Of a DNA stretch of 64,000 nt, positions 63,413-64,000 are shown in pieces. The notes under the pieces were generated by a model. The model saw only the letters and a list, made by a program, of their open reading frames with translations. It searched no databases and was not told the DNA's origin. The number at the start of each line of letters is the position of its first letter. Position 1 is the stretch's first letter. Source of the stretch: Brevibacterium aurantiacum (lineage in GTDB: Bacteria > Actinomycetota > Actinomycetes > Actinomycetales > Brevibacteriaceae); assembly GCF_900169065.1 (NCBI RefSeq), contig NZ_FXZB01000010.1, forward strand, positions 85,123 through 149,122, read 5' to 3'. The position numbers were made by a program, and so were the translations under genes.

Positions 63413-64000
63413 GGCTCATCGTAAATAAGAGTGTAGAACCGGTCTGAAACCACCGGACTCAAGTAGGCACCTCGCGATGTAATGAGTCAGGTTACGAAAC
63501 CCGAGTGCCGATCCTCGAAGGTGCTCGAGCCGACCATTGATCGATTCGGTGGGCCCATTCGACGTTCCGGGCCTGGTGAAGAACGCCAATACATCCGCTG
63601 CGCGGCGTTTCAGTGTTCTTCCCAACCGCCTCAACTCAATCAAACCAGCAGGCAGTCCTGCCGACAAGACATCGATGACAGCCTGCAAGAGCTTCTTGCC
63701 TTCGCTACGGTCCTCAGCCCGGTAAGCAGCCACGATGTCTTGATAGATGGCCCAGGTGACTTCGACCTCGGTGAGGTTCGCATCAGCAAAGAGACTGACA
63801 ATCCGTTCTTGCTGCCGCCTTGTGAGCAGGTCCGTGCCCGTGTGCAGCGTCCTCCTTGCCCGATACAACGGGTCCTTCGCTCGTCCACGATGTCCAGTTG
63901 TCTCCTGCTGGACGCGGCGGCGAACGTCATCGAGGGCATCACCAGCAAGCTTGACGACGTGGAACGGGTCCATGACTTCCACCGCATCAGGCAGTTCCTC
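63413..64000 (-). mobile_element. ISL3-family insertion sequence, one end, incomplete
   Basis: The element's end is placed at 63413, where GGCTCATCGTAAATAAGAGT begins; ISL3 elements typically start GGCTC. The eight bases before it, GACAAACG (63405-63412), are the expected size for an ISL3 target duplication but the other end is not visible to confirm it. It runs off the right edge. Confidence 0.7.
63416..64000 (-). CDS. ISL3-family (IS204/IS1001/IS1096/IS1165) transposase, C-terminal part
   Basis: About 195 codons of the C-terminal half; the frame stays open to the window edge, so the N-terminal zinc-finger and HTH part is missing. MDPFHVVKLAGDALDDVRRR is the second catalytic-Asp region, and FFTRPGTSNGPTESINGRLE holds the catalytic Glu; GSALGFRNLTHYIARCLLESGG is the conserved end. 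The stop codon (63416-63418) lies inside the terminal repeat. It appears intact as far as seen. Confidence 0.88.
   Translation of the reverse strand, partial: EELPDAVEVMDPFHVVKLAGDALDDVRRRVQQETTGHRGRAKDPLYRARRTLHTGTDLLTRRQQERIVSLFADANLTEVEVTWAIYQDIVAAYRAEDRSEGKKLLQAVIDVLSAGLPAGLIELRRLGRTLKRRAADVLAFFTRPGTSNGPTESINGRLEHLRGSALGFRNLTHYIARCLLESGGFRPVLHSYLR

Noticed and set aside
63127..63462. Minus-strand open frame of 111 codons
   Set aside because: It crosses the insertion-sequence end and the leader stems, has no ribosome site and no recognisable family.

Overview
The window is a gene-dense, high-GC bacterial chromosome segment. Gene content points to an actinobacterium of the Micrococcales, most likely Brevibacterium or a close relative. 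The clues are DUF5926, DUF4235, DUF3817 and DUF5819/HTTM proteins, an HspR-type HAIR operator in front of clpB, an oleA-oleBC-oleD olefin cluster with the actinobacterial OleBC fusion, frequent GTG/TTG starts and GTGA/ATGA stop-start overlaps. The genus is inferred from gene content only. I saw no rRNA, tRNA or CRISPR array.

Layout. 1-6034: the tail of a RelA/SpoT-like synthetase, DUF5926, a family 2 glycosyltransferase overlapping pheA, then an FAD dehydrogenase and an SDR. 6078-12370: an epimerase and crotonase on the minus strand, a Na+/H+ antiporter, and clpB behind a perfect HAIR inverted repeat. 12524-17642: HTTM/DUF5819 membrane pair, CaiB-type CoA-transferase, agmatine deiminase-like enzyme, YtxH-like protein. 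17710-25365: cardiolipin synthase, Nudix hydrolase, crotonase, MFS transporter, TM2 protein, FMN glutamate-synthase-like protein, dienelactone-hydrolase-like protein. 25366-26650: a lower-GC island with an AbiEi/DUF559-like gene broken by an in-frame TGA and flanked by a 63-bp repeat. 26652-33638: SDR, membrane protein and the olefin genes. 33693-39683: acidic-tailed membrane protein, SDR, propionyl-CoA synthetase, SRPBCC protein, LssY_C protein. 39693-42380: a MerR-HEAT fusion regulator, a HEAT-repeat protein and a divergent GyrI-like protein, with a 19-bp-spacer MerR operator/promoter between the last two. 42406-49844: transglycosylase-like protein, zinc-type ArsR repressor, transporter/aminotransferase/AhpD operon, cupin, glutamate-cysteine ligase-like enzyme, M20 peptidase. 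49878-55828: FkbM methyltransferase, MenC/NSAR enolase-superfamily enzyme, CDF transporter, flotillin, DUF3817. 55972-62999: sortase-anchored M28 aminopeptidase, ferritin-VIT1 fusion, PabC-like enzyme, DUF4235, type I AroD, alpha/beta hydrolase. 63000-64000: an AT-rich promoter and structured leader for a gene interrupted after eight codons by an ISL3-family insertion sequence that runs off the window.

Functional links. OleA, OleBC and OleD form a complete head-to-head hydrocarbon pathway. The MerR-HEAT module looks like a self-regulated small-molecule response unit with an unusual HEAT-repeat sensor part. RTRAC-N6-RTRAC direct repeats recur upstream of the transglycosylase-like gene, in the M28/VIT1 intergenic region and upstream of the interrupted gene. 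They suggest a shared OmpR-family (MtrA- or GlnR-like) input to envelope functions.
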